Assembly: GCF_029502005.1 (NCBI RefSeq)
Contig: NZ_JAMQOT010000002.1
Span: 682,001-746,000, forward strand
Source: Natrinema salsiterrestre
GTDB lineage: Archaea; Halobacteriota; Halobacteria; Halobacteriales; Natrialbaceae
DNA length: 64,000 nt
Reading direction: 5' to 3'
Each line of letters opens with the position of its first letter. Position 1 is the stretch's first letter. Shown here piece after piece: positions 33,748 through 42,655 of this stretch. Both the position numbers and the translations under genes were made by a program. The notes beneath the pieces are model-generated. The model ran no database searches. It saw only the letters and a list, made by a program, of their open reading frames with translations, and was not told where the DNA came from.

Positions 33748-35865
33748 ATGAGCCACGACGAGTTTCCGACGGACGAACCCGCCGTCGTGACCTGCGGGTT
33801 GCCCTACGCCAACGGCGACCTGCACATCGGTCACCTGCGGGGCTATATCGGTGCAGACGCGTTCAACCGCGCGCTCGAGACGCTCGGCCAGGAATCGATC
33901 TACGTCTGCGGGTCGGACATGCACGGGACGCCGGTCGCCGTCAACGCCGAACAGCAGGGCGTCGATCCGGAGGACTTCGCGCTGGACTGGCACGAGCAGT
34001 ACGAGGAGACGTTCCCGAAGTTCAACGTCGACTTCGACAACTACGGTCACACCCACGACGAGACCAACACTCAGCTGACCCGGGAGATCGTCCGCACGCT
34101 GGACGACGAGGGCTACATCTACGAGAAGGAGATTCAGGTCGCCTACGACCCCGAGGCCGACCAGTACCTCCCCGACCGCTACGTCGAGGGGACCTGCCCC
34201 TACTGCGGCGCGAAGGCCCGCGGCGACGAGTGCGACGAGGGCTGTCAGCGCCACTTAGAGCCGGGCGAAGTCGAGGATCCGACGAGTACGATCACCGGGA
34301 ACGCGGCCGAATACCGCGAGCGGACCCACAAGTTCTTCGAGGTCTCCGAGTTTACCGACTTCCTGACCGAGTTCCTCGACGGCCTCGAGGGCACCTCGAA
34401 CGCGCGCAACCAGCCCCGGCAGTGGATCGAGGACGGCCTGCAGGACTGGTGTATCACGCGGGACATGGACTGGGGGATCGACTATCCTGACGACGAGACG
34501 GACGATGAGGACGACCTCGTCCTCTACGTCTGGGTCGACGCCCCGATCGAGTACATCTCGAGCACGAAGCAGTACTCCGAACGCGTCGGTACGGACGAGT
34601 ACGACTGGGAGCAGGTCTGGAAGGGAGACGGCGAGATCATGCACGTCATCGGCCGGGACATCATTCAGCACCACGCGATCTTCTGGCCGGCGATGCTCGA
34701 GGGCGCGGGCTACAACAAACCGCGCGGGATCGCCGCGACCGGCTTCATCACGATCAACGGCAAGGGGCTCTCGACGAGCCGCAATCGCGCGATCTGGGCG
34801 AAGGAGTACCTGGACGAAGGGTTCCACCCCGACCTGCTTCGGTACTACCTGACGACGACGGGCGGACTCCAGCAGGACGTCGACTTCTCGTGGGACGCCT
34901 TCCAGGAGAAGGTCAACGGCGAGCTCGTCGGCACCGTGGGCAACTTCTGGTACCGCTCGCTGCTCTTCGCCTACCGGAATTTCGAGGGGACGCCGGAGGC
35001 GGACGTCTCCGAGGAGGTCAAAGCGCGCATCGAGGACGCCATCGCAGACGTGCGCGAGAGTGTCAACGACTACTCCATGCGCGGGGTCGGGCAGGCCGCC
35101 ACGGGACTGGCCCAGTTCGGCAACGAGTACATCCAGCGCAACGAGCCCTGGAAGCTCACGGACGACGATCCGGAAGAGGCGGCACAGGTCATCCGCGACT
35201 GCGTCCAGATCGCCAAGGCCGTCGGCGTCCTCATCGAGCCGATCACACCCGACAAGGCACAGGCGCTGTGGACACAGATCGGCGAAGACGGCGAGATCGC
35301 GGACGCCCGCCTCGAGCACGCGCTCGAGGCCCCACCGCGGACCTTCGACGAACCCGGCGAGCTCTTCGAGAAGATCGAGGACGAGCGGGTCGAAGCGCTC
35401 ACGGCGAAACTCGAGGAGCGCGTCGAAGCGGCGTCGGACGACGACGAGGAATCCGACGCCGATGCGGCCGAAACCGAAAGCGACGACACCGACGCGAGCG
35501 AATCCGAGGGTATGACGGACACGGATGACCTCGAGGCGCTGGCCGAGGACCGAATCGGTTTCGACGACTTTCAGGAACTCGATATCCGCGTCGGTCGGAT
35601 CGAATCGGCCGAGGGGATCGAGGGCGCGGACGACCTCGCGCGCCTCGAGGTCGACATCGGCTTCGAGACGCGACAGGTAGTCGCGGGGATCAAGCAGCTC
35701 CACGATCTCGACGAGCTGCCGGGCGAGAAGTGCGTCCTGCTGGCGAACATGGAGAAGGCGGAACTGTTCGGCGTCGAGTCCAACGGGATGATCCTCGCGG
35801 CCGGCGAGGAGGCGGACCTGCTAACGACTCACGGCGACGCCGACGTCGGCGAGAAAATCAAGTAG
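33748..35865 (+). CDS. metG: Methionyl-tRNA synthetase
   Basis: The 705-residue class I synthetase has the HIGH motif at 26-29 (GDLHIGHLRGY), a zinc knuckle CPYCGAK..CDEGC near 150-170, the KMSKS-like KGLSTSRNR near 355, an anticodon-binding helical domain and, after a very acidic linker (about 570-615), a C-terminal EMAP/Trbp111-like tRNA-binding OB domain (DFQELDIRVGRIESAE to end) that promotes dimerisation. The fused OB domain and acidic linker are normal for haloarchaea. A T-run after the stop (GTGTTTTTTCACC) is a likely terminator. Confidence 0.97.
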   Translation: MSHDEFPTDEPAVVTCGLPYANGDLHIGHLRGYIGADAFNRALETLGQESIYVCGSDMHGTPVAVNAEQQGVDPEDFALDWHEQYEETFPKFNVDFDNYGHTHDETNTQLTREIVRTLDDEGYIYEKEIQVAYDPEADQYLPDRYVEGTCPYCGAKARGDECDEGCQRHLEPGEVEDPTSTITGNAAEYRERTHKFFEVSEFTDFLTEFLDGLEGTSNARNQPRQWIEDGLQDWCITRDMDWGIDYPDDETDDEDDLVLYVWVDAPIEYISSTKQYSERVGTDEYDWEQVWKGDGEIMHVIGRDIIQHHAIFWPAMLEGAGYNKPRGIAATGFITINGKGLSTSRNRAIWAKEYLDEGFHPDLLRYYLTTTGGLQQDVDFSWDAFQEKVNGELVGTVGNFWYRSLLFAYRNFEGTPEADVSEEVKARIEDAIADVRESVNDYSMRGVGQAATGLAQFGNEYIQRNEPWKLTDDDPEEAAQVIRDCVQIAKAVGVLIEPITPDKAQALWTQIGEDGEIADARLEHALEAPPRTFDEPGELFEKIEDERVEALTAKLEERVEAASDDDEESDADAAETESDDTDASESEGMTDTDDLEALAEDRIGFDDFQELDIRVGRIESAEGIEGADDLARLEVDIGFETRQVVAGIKQLHDLDELPGEKCVLLANMEKAELFGVESNGMILAAGEEADLLTTHGDADVGEKIK

Positions 35866-35992
35866 ACGCCTCCTCGGCTCGAGGACGAGTGTTTTTTCAC
35901 CCAAACGTTTTGTTCTACTGCAGATTAGGACACATTCGTCCGTTCTTTCGCCGATTGATAACCGAACATGCATTAAAAATCCACGCAAATAG

Positions 35993-35998
35993 ATATTT
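35993..35998 (+). promoter_or_regulatory. TATA box of the NAD-binding channel-like gene
   Basis: ATATTT within AGATATTTGT lies 26-31 bases before GTG 36024, in a stretch much richer in AT than its surroundings. The spacing supports the GTG as a leaderless start. Confidence 0.5.
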
Positions 35999-36023
35999 GT
36001 AATCGGAACTCCAATCGCCGTGT

Positions 36024-36788
36024 GTGACCCCCGGTATCACACCTCACTTCGGTGATCGGCCGGTTTTGCGCCGGACGCTGACACCGATCGGCGTTTTCGC
36101 CGCGATCGTCGTTGCGGGGATTACGGGCTTTGCAGCGCTCGGAAACGTCGGATTCGTGGAGGCAGCGTTCTGGCTGGTCGATCTGACGAGCATCGATCTG
36201 CACTTCGAGGCACATGCCGGCCCCGAGCGCGCGACGAAGGCCTACGCCGTCCTGGTAACCGGCGGGCTCGTCCTCTCGGGGCTGTGGATCGGTGAAACGG
36301 TCGTTACCGAACTGTTCGGGGGACGAATTCCAGCGGAGGTATCACGAGCAACGATGCAACGACGAATCGAAAACACTGACCGACACGTCATCGTTTGTGG
36401 CTACGGAATGTTCGGACGAACGATCGCCAACCGACTCGCGGAGGCGGGTCAGGCGGTCGTCGTCATCGAGATAGACGCGGACAATGCGGATCGAGCTCGA
36501 GAGGACGGGCACCTCCTCGTGAAGGGCGACGCGAGACAGGAACAGGTACTGCGAGCCGCCGGGGTGGATCGATCGACCAAGCTGGTCGCAGCGATCGACG
36601 ACTCGAACGTCAACATCCAGATCGCGATCGTCAGCGGAACGGCCACGTCAGCTCCCGACATCCTCGTTCGCGTCGGCGACGAGATGTACGAGTCCGTCGC
36701 GAAGGAAGCCGGTGCCGACGAGGTCGTCATCCCCGAAGTCGTCAGCGGCGAACAGGTCATCGGGCTGCTCGAGCGGCCAGCAGACTGA
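36024..36788 (+). CDS. Channel-like membrane protein with TrkA-N domain, no canonical selectivity filter
   Basis: The 254-residue protein has two membrane helices (about 20-45 and 75-98) flanking a re-entrant-like segment, then a full TrkA-N/RCK Rossmann domain (HVIVCGYGMFGRTIANRLAE near 121-140, IEIDADN, LLVKGDA, VVAIDDSN-like). The layout is that of a minimal two-TM RCK channel. The expected TVGYGD is replaced by LTSIDLHFEAHAGPERATKAY between the helices. It could conduct another ion or act as a regulatory subunit. The start is GTG (alternative GTG two bases upstream is out of frame). Confidence 0.85.
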   Translation: MTPGITPHFGDRPVLRRTLTPIGVFAAIVVAGITGFAALGNVGFVEAAFWLVDLTSIDLHFEAHAGPERATKAYAVLVTGGLVLSGLWIGETVVTELFGGRIPAEVSRATMQRRIENTDRHVIVCGYGMFGRTIANRLAEAGQAVVVIEIDADNADRAREDGHLLVKGDARQEQVLRAAGVDRSTKLVAAIDDSNVNIQIAIVSGTATSAPDILVRVGDEMYESVAKEAGADEVVIPEVVSGEQVIGLLERPAD

Positions 36789-36938
36789 CTCGAAGCGCGC
36801 GTGGCTCGAGTTCGATTCGGGTGCTGCCGCCGGACCGGAACCGAGAGCAGCGATACCGTCCGCGGAGAGTAACGAGCCGATCTCGGATCGGTCGGTCAAT
36901 ACCTCGGGCCGAAGCGGCTGCTCTCGAACGCCGACCGA

Positions 36939-37226
36939 TCAGATCTCGTCGACGACGTCCGAGAAGTCGTCGGTGTCGACCACCTCCATCGTGTTCCCCT
37001 CGAGGCCGTGCCGGTGGAGCGTCAGTGCAGACTTGAACGCCGCTTCGCTGTCGTCGGTCTCGAAGACGATGAGGAAGTCGTACTCCCCGAGCGCGGCGTA
37101 GGAGTCGCGGAGTTCCGCGCCGTGAGTCTCGAACTCCGTCCTGATCTCGCCCCAGATCGTCGCGAGTTCCTGTGCGTTCTGGACGTCCCGGTCGACGAGA
37201 TCGACGAGCGTCGCGTAGGTCGGCAT
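36939..37226 (-). CDS. GYD domain protein
   Basis: The 95-residue alpha/beta protein has the dimeric ferredoxin-like pattern of the GYD family: YATLVDLVDRDVQNAQELATIW, then LGEYDFLIVFETDDSEAAFKSAL near residues 46-68 (the GxYD/F core). Function is unknown. It is divergent from pyruvate kinase. Confidence 0.85.
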   Translation of the reverse strand: MPTYATLVDLVDRDVQNAQELATIWGEIRTEFETHGAELRDSYAALGEYDFLIVFETDDSEAAFKSALTLHRHGLEGNTMEVVDTDDFSDVVDEI

Positions 37227-37330
37227 GTCGGACTCGACGGCCGGTCTATGGAAAACGGTTGACGTGGCGAGCGACGGGACCGACCGCGGCCGGATCGAGA
37301 CTGGTACTCGAACGCGAGTAAGTGACTATC

Positions 37331-37337
37331 TTTTAGG
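37331..37337 (+). promoter_or_regulatory. TATA box of pyk
   Basis: TTTTAGG lies 24-30 bases before the ATG at 37361 and supports this start as a leaderless one. Confidence 0.6.
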
Positions 37338-37360
37338 CGATGCTGCCGGTAGGGCCCGGT

Positions 37361-39118
37361 ATGAGAAACGCGAAGATCGTCTGTACGCTGGGGCCGGCGT
37401 CGAACGACCGGGGAACGATCCGGGAGCTCGCCGAAGCCGGAATGTCCGTCGCGCGGCTGAACGCGAGCCACGGGAGCCGGGAGGATCGCGCCGAACTGAT
37501 CGATCGCGTCCGGGCGGTCGACGAGGAGCGAACGGAACCCGTCGCGATCATGCTCGATACGAAGGGGCCGGAGATCCGGACAGCGCCGCTGCCGGAGGGC
37601 GAGACGGTGACGCTCGAGACCGGCTCCGAAGTTCGGTTCGTCGAGGGCGAGGAGGCGACGCCGGAGACGGTCGGCCTCTCGGTATCGATCGACGCCGTCG
37701 AGCCCGGGGACCGCGTCCTGCTCGACGACGGGCTGATCGAGGCGACCGTGCTGGACCACGAGGGCGACGGGGTTCGCGCGCGCATAGACACCGGCGGCGA
37801 GCTGAGCAGCCGGAAAGGGGTCAACGTTCCCGGCGTCGAACTCGACCTCGACGTCGTCACCGAGAAGGATCGCGCGGACCTCGAGCTGGCCGCCGAGAAA
37901 GGTGTCGACTTCGTCGCGGCGAGTTTCGTCCGGGACGCCGAGGACGTCTACGAGGTCGGCGAGGTTCTCGAGGAGAACGATGCCGATATCCCGATTATCG
38001 CGAAGATCGAACGCGCCGGCGCGGTGGAGAATCTAGACGAGATCATCGACGCCGCCTACGGCGTGATGGTCGCGCGGGGCGACCTCGGCGTGGAGTGTCC
38101 GATGGAGGACGTGCCGATGATCCAGAAGCGAATCATTCGGAAGAGCCGCGAGGCAGGGCGGCCGGTCATCACGGCGACGGAGATGCTCGATTCGATGGTC
38201 CACGCCCGCAGACCGACGCGCGCAGAGGCGTCCGACGTCGCCAACGCCGTCCTCGACGGCACCGACGCGGTCATGCTGTCGGCCGAGACCGCCGTCGGCG
38301 ATCACCCCATCGAGGTCGTCGACGCGATGGACAGCATCATCCGCGAGGTCGAACGCTCCGAGGAGCACGCCGAGTTGCTCGAGCAGCGCGTGCCGGCCTC
38401 CGGCGAGGCGCGGACGGACGCGCTGGCGCGGTCGGCGCGGTTCCTGGCGCGGGACATCGGCGCGGACGCGGTCGTCGCCGCGACCGAATCCGGCTACACG
38501 GCGCTGAAGACGGCGAAGTACCGGCCCGGCGTCCCGGTCGTCGCCTCGACGCCGAGCCAGGCGGTCCGCCGCCAGCTCGCGCTGACGTGGGGCGTAACGC
38601 CGCTGTACGCGCCCGTCTCGGATCAGGGTGCCGACGCCGTCGTCGAGAAAGCGGTGCAGGCCGCACTGGACGCCGGCGTCGCCGAGAGCGGGGACACCGT
38701 CGTCGTCCTCTGCGGGATGATGACCGACCTCGAGGGGGCCAACACGACGAACATGCTGAAGGTCCACGTCGCGGCGGACGCGCTGACGACCGGACAGGTA
38801 GTTGTCGAGGGCCGGGCGACCGGACCCGTCGTTCACGTGAGCGACGGCGACCTCTCGGACGTCCCCGACGGGGCGATCCTCGCGTTGCCCACCGACTTCG
38901 ACGAGGAGTTCACCGGGGAGACGAGCCGAATCGCCGGTATCGTCAACGCCGAGCGGGGGATGACCGGGTATCCGGCGATGGTCGCCCGCGAACTGGGGAT
39001 TCCGATGATCAGCGACGCCGAGGTCGGTGGCCTCGCGACCGGAGACGTCGTCACCGTCGACGCCGAGCGCGGCGTCGTCTACGGCGGCGATATCGAGGGG
39101 CGTCCGGAACGACCCTGA
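37361..39118 (+). CDS. pyk: Pyruvate kinase with C-terminal PEP-utiliser-like extension
   Basis: The enzyme catalyses PEP + ADP to pyruvate + ATP. Residues 1-475 are the usual kinase: KIVCTLGPAS at the start, MLDTKGPEIRT near 65, the active-site signature IPIIAKIERAGAVENLDEI near 210, ARGDLGVE near 237. Total length is 585 because a further domain (about 478-585) resembles the phospho-His domain of PEP-utilising enzymes, ending GMTGYPAMVARELGIPMIS. The catalytic His of that domain (SH in GGxTSHAAI) is replaced by GY, so it is probably structural or regulatory. Confidence 0.96.
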   Translation: MRNAKIVCTLGPASNDRGTIRELAEAGMSVARLNASHGSREDRAELIDRVRAVDEERTEPVAIMLDTKGPEIRTAPLPEGETVTLETGSEVRFVEGEEATPETVGLSVSIDAVEPGDRVLLDDGLIEATVLDHEGDGVRARIDTGGELSSRKGVNVPGVELDLDVVTEKDRADLELAAEKGVDFVAASFVRDAEDVYEVGEVLEENDADIPIIAKIERAGAVENLDEIIDAAYGVMVARGDLGVECPMEDVPMIQKRIIRKSREAGRPVITATEMLDSMVHARRPTRAEASDVANAVLDGTDAVMLSAETAVGDHPIEVVDAMDSIIREVERSEEHAELLEQRVPASGEARTDALARSARFLARDIGADAVVAATESGYTALKTAKYRPGVPVVASTPSQAVRRQLALTWGVTPLYAPVSDQGADAVVEKAVQAALDAGVAESGDTVVVLCGMMTDLEGANTTNMLKVHVAADALTTGQVVVEGRATGPVVHVSDGDLSDVPDGAILALPTDFDEEFTGETSRIAGIVNAERGMTGYPAMVARELGIPMISDAEVGGLATGDVVTVDAERGVVYGGDIEGRPERP

Positions 39119-39189
39119 GCGAGCGTCGCGACTGACCGGTCCCGCGATCGGACCGCGGGTTTTTGACTCCGGGAGCGTTACGACGGTGT

Positions 39190-39522
39190 ATGGCAGGCGA
39201 CCGGTCCGGGAACGACGACGCGACCGACGACCGATGGAACGAGCGGTCGGCGACGGAGCCGGACGTCCGGACGACGACCGACTCGAGCGAAACGGACTCG
39301 AGCGACGCCGAGCGGGATCGGATCCCGCTCGACCTCTCCGGCTCGGATGCCGACGACGGGTCGGCGGACGACGAGACGAGCGAGGCGGACGAATACGCAC
39401 CCGAGGCGAGTTCGACGCCGATCGAGGCCGGCGATCCCGACCTCGAGAACGCGCTGTTCGTCGCCCTCGGAGCGATCGCGATGGTGCTCGTCCTCGTCAG
39501 ACTGGTCGGGATCTCGCTGTGA
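39190..39522 (+). CDS. Acidic protein with one C-terminal membrane helix
   Basis: The 110-residue protein is 80 residues of disordered Asp/Ser/Thr-rich sequence followed by IEAGDPDLENALFVALGAIAMVLVLVRLV (described here in part), a tail anchor. It looks like a haloarchaeal DUF7312-type protein, recalled from memory only. The ATG follows a TTTTTGAC box about 30 bases upstream. It lies between pyk and a small unknown gene on the same strand. Confidence 0.75.
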   Translation: MAGDRSGNDDATDDRWNERSATEPDVRTTTDSSETDSSDAERDRIPLDLSGSDADDGSADDETSEADEYAPEASSTPIEAGDPDLENALFVALGAIAMVLVLVRLVGISL

Positions 39523-39584
39523 GGGACTCACGGGGGGCAAACGCGAGTTCGATCGCCCCGAAGACCCAGGAGCGATAAGCACCG

Positions 39585-39944
39585 ATGCGCGTCAGACACT
39601 ACATCTACGATTCGGAGCGCGCCGAGGCGCACGTCGACGACGTCCTCGAGCGACTATCGAGTCGCGACGAGGGGATCGAGTATCTGGACGTCGCCGCCGC
39701 GGACGACCGGGACGACGCGATTCGGGAGGCGATGTTGACGGTTCGCGAGTCGGTCCGGATCGGGACGAGTCCGGACGGAATTTACGACGACGACGGAAAC
39801 CCGGACTTCTCAGCCGGCGTCCTCGTGACGCAGGAGCCGACCGGCCGCCGGGGGCTTTCGGTCGGTCGGGCGGCGCTCGAGGCGCTGGACGAAGAGGCCG
39901 ACTCCGACGTCGGGGAGGGCGGTGCCAGCACCGGCGAGCGGTAA
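39585..39944 (+). CDS. Conserved haloarchaeal protein of unknown function
   Basis: The 119-residue soluble acidic protein begins MRVRHYIYDSERAEAHVDDVLERL with EYLDVAAADDRDDAIREAM and GIYDDDGNPDFSAGVLVTQEPTGRR. The N-terminal alpha/beta pattern resembles a thioredoxin-like fold, but no Cys is present. Codon use and acidity match neighbours, so it is a real gene. It is placed 61 bases before the tRNA methylthiotransferase. Confidence 0.75.
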   Translation: MRVRHYIYDSERAEAHVDDVLERLSSRDEGIEYLDVAAADDRDDAIREAMLTVRESVRIGTSPDGIYDDDGNPDFSAGVLVTQEPTGRRGLSVGRAALEALDEEADSDVGEGGASTGER

Positions 39945-40005
39945 CGGACGGCGGGTCCGATCCGTCGCGCTTTTGATTCACCAGCCCCGAGTGCGTTGCA
40001 AGCGA

Positions 40006-41259
40006 ATGGCCCGGTATCACATCGAAACGTACGGCTGCACGTCGAATCGCGGAGAGAGTCGCGAGATCGAGCGACGGCTCCGCGATGCGGGCCACTACCG
40101 GGTCGACGGCCCGGACGAGGCGGACGTCGCGATCCTCAACACCTGTACCGTCGTCGAGAAGACCGAGCGGAACATGCTCCGGCGGGCCGAGGAGCTGGCC
40201 GACGAGACCGCCGATCTCTTCATCACGGGCTGTATGGCCCTCGCACAGGGCGAGGAGTTCGCACGGGCGAACGTCGACGGGCAGGTGCTCCACTGGGACG
40301 AAGTGCCCGAGGCGGTCACCAACGGCGAGTGTCCGACGACGACCCCCGACGCCGAACCCATCCTCGACGGCGTGGTCGGCATCCTCCCCATCGCGCGGGG
40401 CTGTATGTCCGACTGCTCGTACTGCATCACCAAGCAGGCGACCGGCAAGATCGACTCGCCGTCGATCGAGGAGAACGTCGAGAAAGCCCGCGCGCTCATC
40501 CACGCCGGCGCGAAGGAAATCCGGATTACCGGCCAGGACACCGGCGTCTACGGCTGGGACGAGGGCGAACGCAAGCTCCACCGGCTGCTCGAGGCGATCT
40601 GCGAGATCGACGGCGAGTTCCGGGTCCGCGTGGGGATGGCCAACCCGAAGGGCGTCCACGGGATCCGCGAGGAACTGGCCGCGGTCTTCGCCGCGAACGA
40701 CGAACTCTACGACTTCCTGCACGCGCCGGTTCAGTCCGGGAGCGACGACGTCCTCGGCGACATGCGCCGCCAGCACCAGGTCGAGGAGTACGTCGAGGTC
40801 GTCGAGACCTTCGACGACGCGCTCGAGTACTGGACGCTGTCGACGGACTTCATCGTCGGCTTCCCCACCGAGACCGACCGCGACCACGAACAGTCGATGG
40901 CCCTCCTGCGCGAGACCCGCCCGGAGAAGATCAACGTCACCCGCTTCTCGAAGCGGCCGGGAACCGACGCCGCCGACATGAAGGGCCTGGGCGGGACGCT
41001 CAAGAAGGAACGTTCGAAGGCGATGAGCGAGGTCAAGCGCGAGATCGTCCGCGAGGCCTACGCGGACATGGTCGGCGAGCGCCGCGAGGACTGCCTGGTC
41101 GTCGAGGAGGGAACCGCCGATTCCGTGAAGTGTCGCGATTCGGCGTATCGCCAGGTCATCGTCCAGCACGCGAGCGAGCACGGCATCGAACCCGGCGACT
41201 TCGTCGACCTCGAGATAACGGCCCACGAGACGATGTACGCGTTCGGCGAGCCGGTGTAA
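40006..41259 (+). CDS. tRNA t6A37 methylthiotransferase (e-MtaB/CDKAL1 type radical SAM)
   Basis: It converts t6A to ms2t6A at position 37 of ANN-decoding tRNAs. The 417-residue protein has the UPF0004 domain with Cys11, Cys47 and Cys76 (auxiliary 4Fe-4S), the radical SAM triad CMSDCSYC at 133-140, and a C-terminal TRAM domain (CLVVEEG..VKCRDSAYRQVIV..DLEI to end). The archaeal form begins MARYHIETYGC, fixing the ATG at 40006. Confidence 0.93.
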   Translation: MARYHIETYGCTSNRGESREIERRLRDAGHYRVDGPDEADVAILNTCTVVEKTERNMLRRAEELADETADLFITGCMALAQGEEFARANVDGQVLHWDEVPEAVTNGECPTTTPDAEPILDGVVGILPIARGCMSDCSYCITKQATGKIDSPSIEENVEKARALIHAGAKEIRITGQDTGVYGWDEGERKLHRLLEAICEIDGEFRVRVGMANPKGVHGIREELAAVFAANDELYDFLHAPVQSGSDDVLGDMRRQHQVEEYVEVVETFDDALEYWTLSTDFIVGFPTETDRDHEQSMALLRETRPEKINVTRFSKRPGTDAADMKGLGGTLKKERSKAMSEVKREIVREAYADMVGERREDCLVVEEGTADSVKCRDSAYRQVIVQHASEHGIEPGDFVDLEITAHETMYAFGEPV

Positions 41260-41353
41260 GGTCGCGGCGTCGGGACTATATCCGTGACGACCGATCCTCA
41301 GTTCTCGGGAATAATGGGAGACACCGAAGTGAGAGCTCGTCGAATCGGTATAT

Positions 41354-41719
41354 ATGAGCGATACAGTCGAACAACCGACCCGCTGTCCGCGGATCGAACG
41401 GGACGGAGAGATCGGGTGTGACCCCCATCGGATCGTGGAGCTGCTCAGCGACGACGACGCTCGAGCGGTGTATCTGTTCGTCGCGGAGCCGGCGACGGTC
41501 CGTGAGGTCTCCGACGCGCTCGACCTCCCGCAGTCGACGGCGTACAGAAAAGTCGAGAACCTGCAAGAGGCCGGCCTCATCTCACGGCTCAACGAGCGCT
41601 CGCGGACCGGAACCCCCGCACACTACGTGCAGGCCATGGATCGCGTGTCGGTGACCTACGACGACCCGCTCCGGATCGAGTGTGCGTGCAACGGAACCGT
41701 CCTGTACTGTGAGCCCTGA
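41354..41719 (+). CDS. Winged-helix transcriptional regulator (ArsR/TrmB-like)
   Basis: The 121-residue protein has a winged helix at about 25-85 (IVELLSDDDARAVYLFV, TVREVSDALDLPQSTAYRKVENLQEAGLI) followed by a wing SRTGTPAHY and a Cys-containing tail IECACNGTVLYC. The tail cysteines may bind a metal or sense redox state. The nearest candidates for control are the redox genes just downstream. Confidence 0.85.
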   Translation: MSDTVEQPTRCPRIERDGEIGCDPHRIVELLSDDDARAVYLFVAEPATVREVSDALDLPQSTAYRKVENLQEAGLISRLNERSRTGTPAHYVQAMDRVSVTYDDPLRIECACNGTVLYCEP

Positions 41720-41804
41720 CCGCCGCTCACGGACTCGTTTCACGGTCGTTTACGATGACGGCTGACTCGAGCGGACGGTATCCGAAGACAGCTGTCGCGT
41801 CTGG

Positions 41805-42284
41805 CTACAGATCCGCAACGGCGGCTTCGATCTCCTCGCGGGGAAGCGGGGAGATCCAGTCGTCCGCGACGAAGGCGTACTGTACCTCCCGGTCGGCGTC
41901 GACGACGAACGCGGACCGCCAGGGGGTCGACACGTTCGCCATGTGCGACCGCTCGGCGAGGAGGTCGAGGGACTCGCTGACCTCGCCGTCGACGTCCGCG
42001 AAGAACCGGAACTCCGGGTGATCGAGCCAGTTGAGGAACTCGTTTTGCGCGTAGGGACCGTCGCGGCTCACGCCGAGGACCGGCACGTCCTCGAACTCGT
42101 CCCAGCCGGCGCGGACGAACTGCTTCCACCAGTTCTGTGCGATCGCACTGAACGCGAACCCGGTAGAGACGAGGACACCGCCGCGAGCGCCGAGCGCCTC
42201 GGAGAGGGGCGTCGATCGGAACGTCTCGCCGTCGCAGAGGAGCGCTTCGAAGTCGGCAACGGTCTCGCCTGCAGTCGGTGGCAT
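41805..42284 (-). CDS. Redoxin-fold protein lacking the peroxidatic cysteine
   Basis: The 159-residue AhpC/TSA-like fold has VADFEALLCDGETF near residue 10, VLVSTGFAFSAIAQNWWKQF near 37, VPVLGVSRDGPYAQNEFL near 68, FRFFADVDGEVSESLDL near 92 and WRSAFVVDADREVQYAFV near 121. In peroxiredoxins the second segment holds PxxxTxxC; here it reads STGFAFSAIA, so there is no resolving or peroxidatic Cys at the usual place. It may be a binding or chaperone-like relative. It is divergent from a glutaredoxin-like gene. Confidence 0.8.
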   Translation of the reverse strand: MPPTAGETVADFEALLCDGETFRSTPLSEALGARGGVLVSTGFAFSAIAQNWWKQFVRAGWDEFEDVPVLGVSRDGPYAQNEFLNWLDHPEFRFFADVDGEVSESLDLLAERSHMANVSTPWRSAFVVDADREVQYAFVADDWISPLPREEIEAAVADL

Positions 42285-42398
42285 ACGCGAGGACTGTCGC
42301 GTGACTACAAAAAGCTCCGTTCCGCGGCCGATCGTACCCCACGAGGGGAGACCGAATCGACACGTATCCTTTTGTCCGAGCGCTCCGTACCGCGTGCT

Positions 42399-42635
42399 AT
42401 GGTAACGCTCTACCGCCTGGAAGGCTGTCCGTACTGTGAACACGTCGTGGACCGACTCGAGGAGCTCGACGTCGACTACGAGAGCGTCTGGGTCGAGGGG
42501 CTCCACTCGAAACGCAACGAGGTCAAGAGAGTATCCGGTCAGCGGCAGGTCCCGGTCATCGTCGACGAGGACCGCGGTGTGACGATGGCCGAGTCCGAAC
42601 GGATCCTCGACTACCTCGATTCGACCCACGCCTGA
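42399..42635 (+). CDS. Glutaredoxin-like protein
   Basis: The 78-residue thioredoxin-fold domain has the active site CPYC at residues 10-13 (YRLEGCPYCEHVVDRL), the cis-Pro QVPVIVDEDRG near 51 and an SERILDYLD ending typical of glutaredoxin and GST N-terminal domains. Haloarchaea use gamma-glutamylcysteine rather than glutathione. It is divergently paired with the redoxin-like gene across 114 bases. Confidence 0.9.
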   Translation: MVTLYRLEGCPYCEHVVDRLEELDVDYESVWVEGLHSKRNEVKRVSGQRQVPVIVDEDRGVTMAESERILDYLDSTHA

Positions 42636-42655
42636 GTTCGTCGTCGTTCCCGCGA

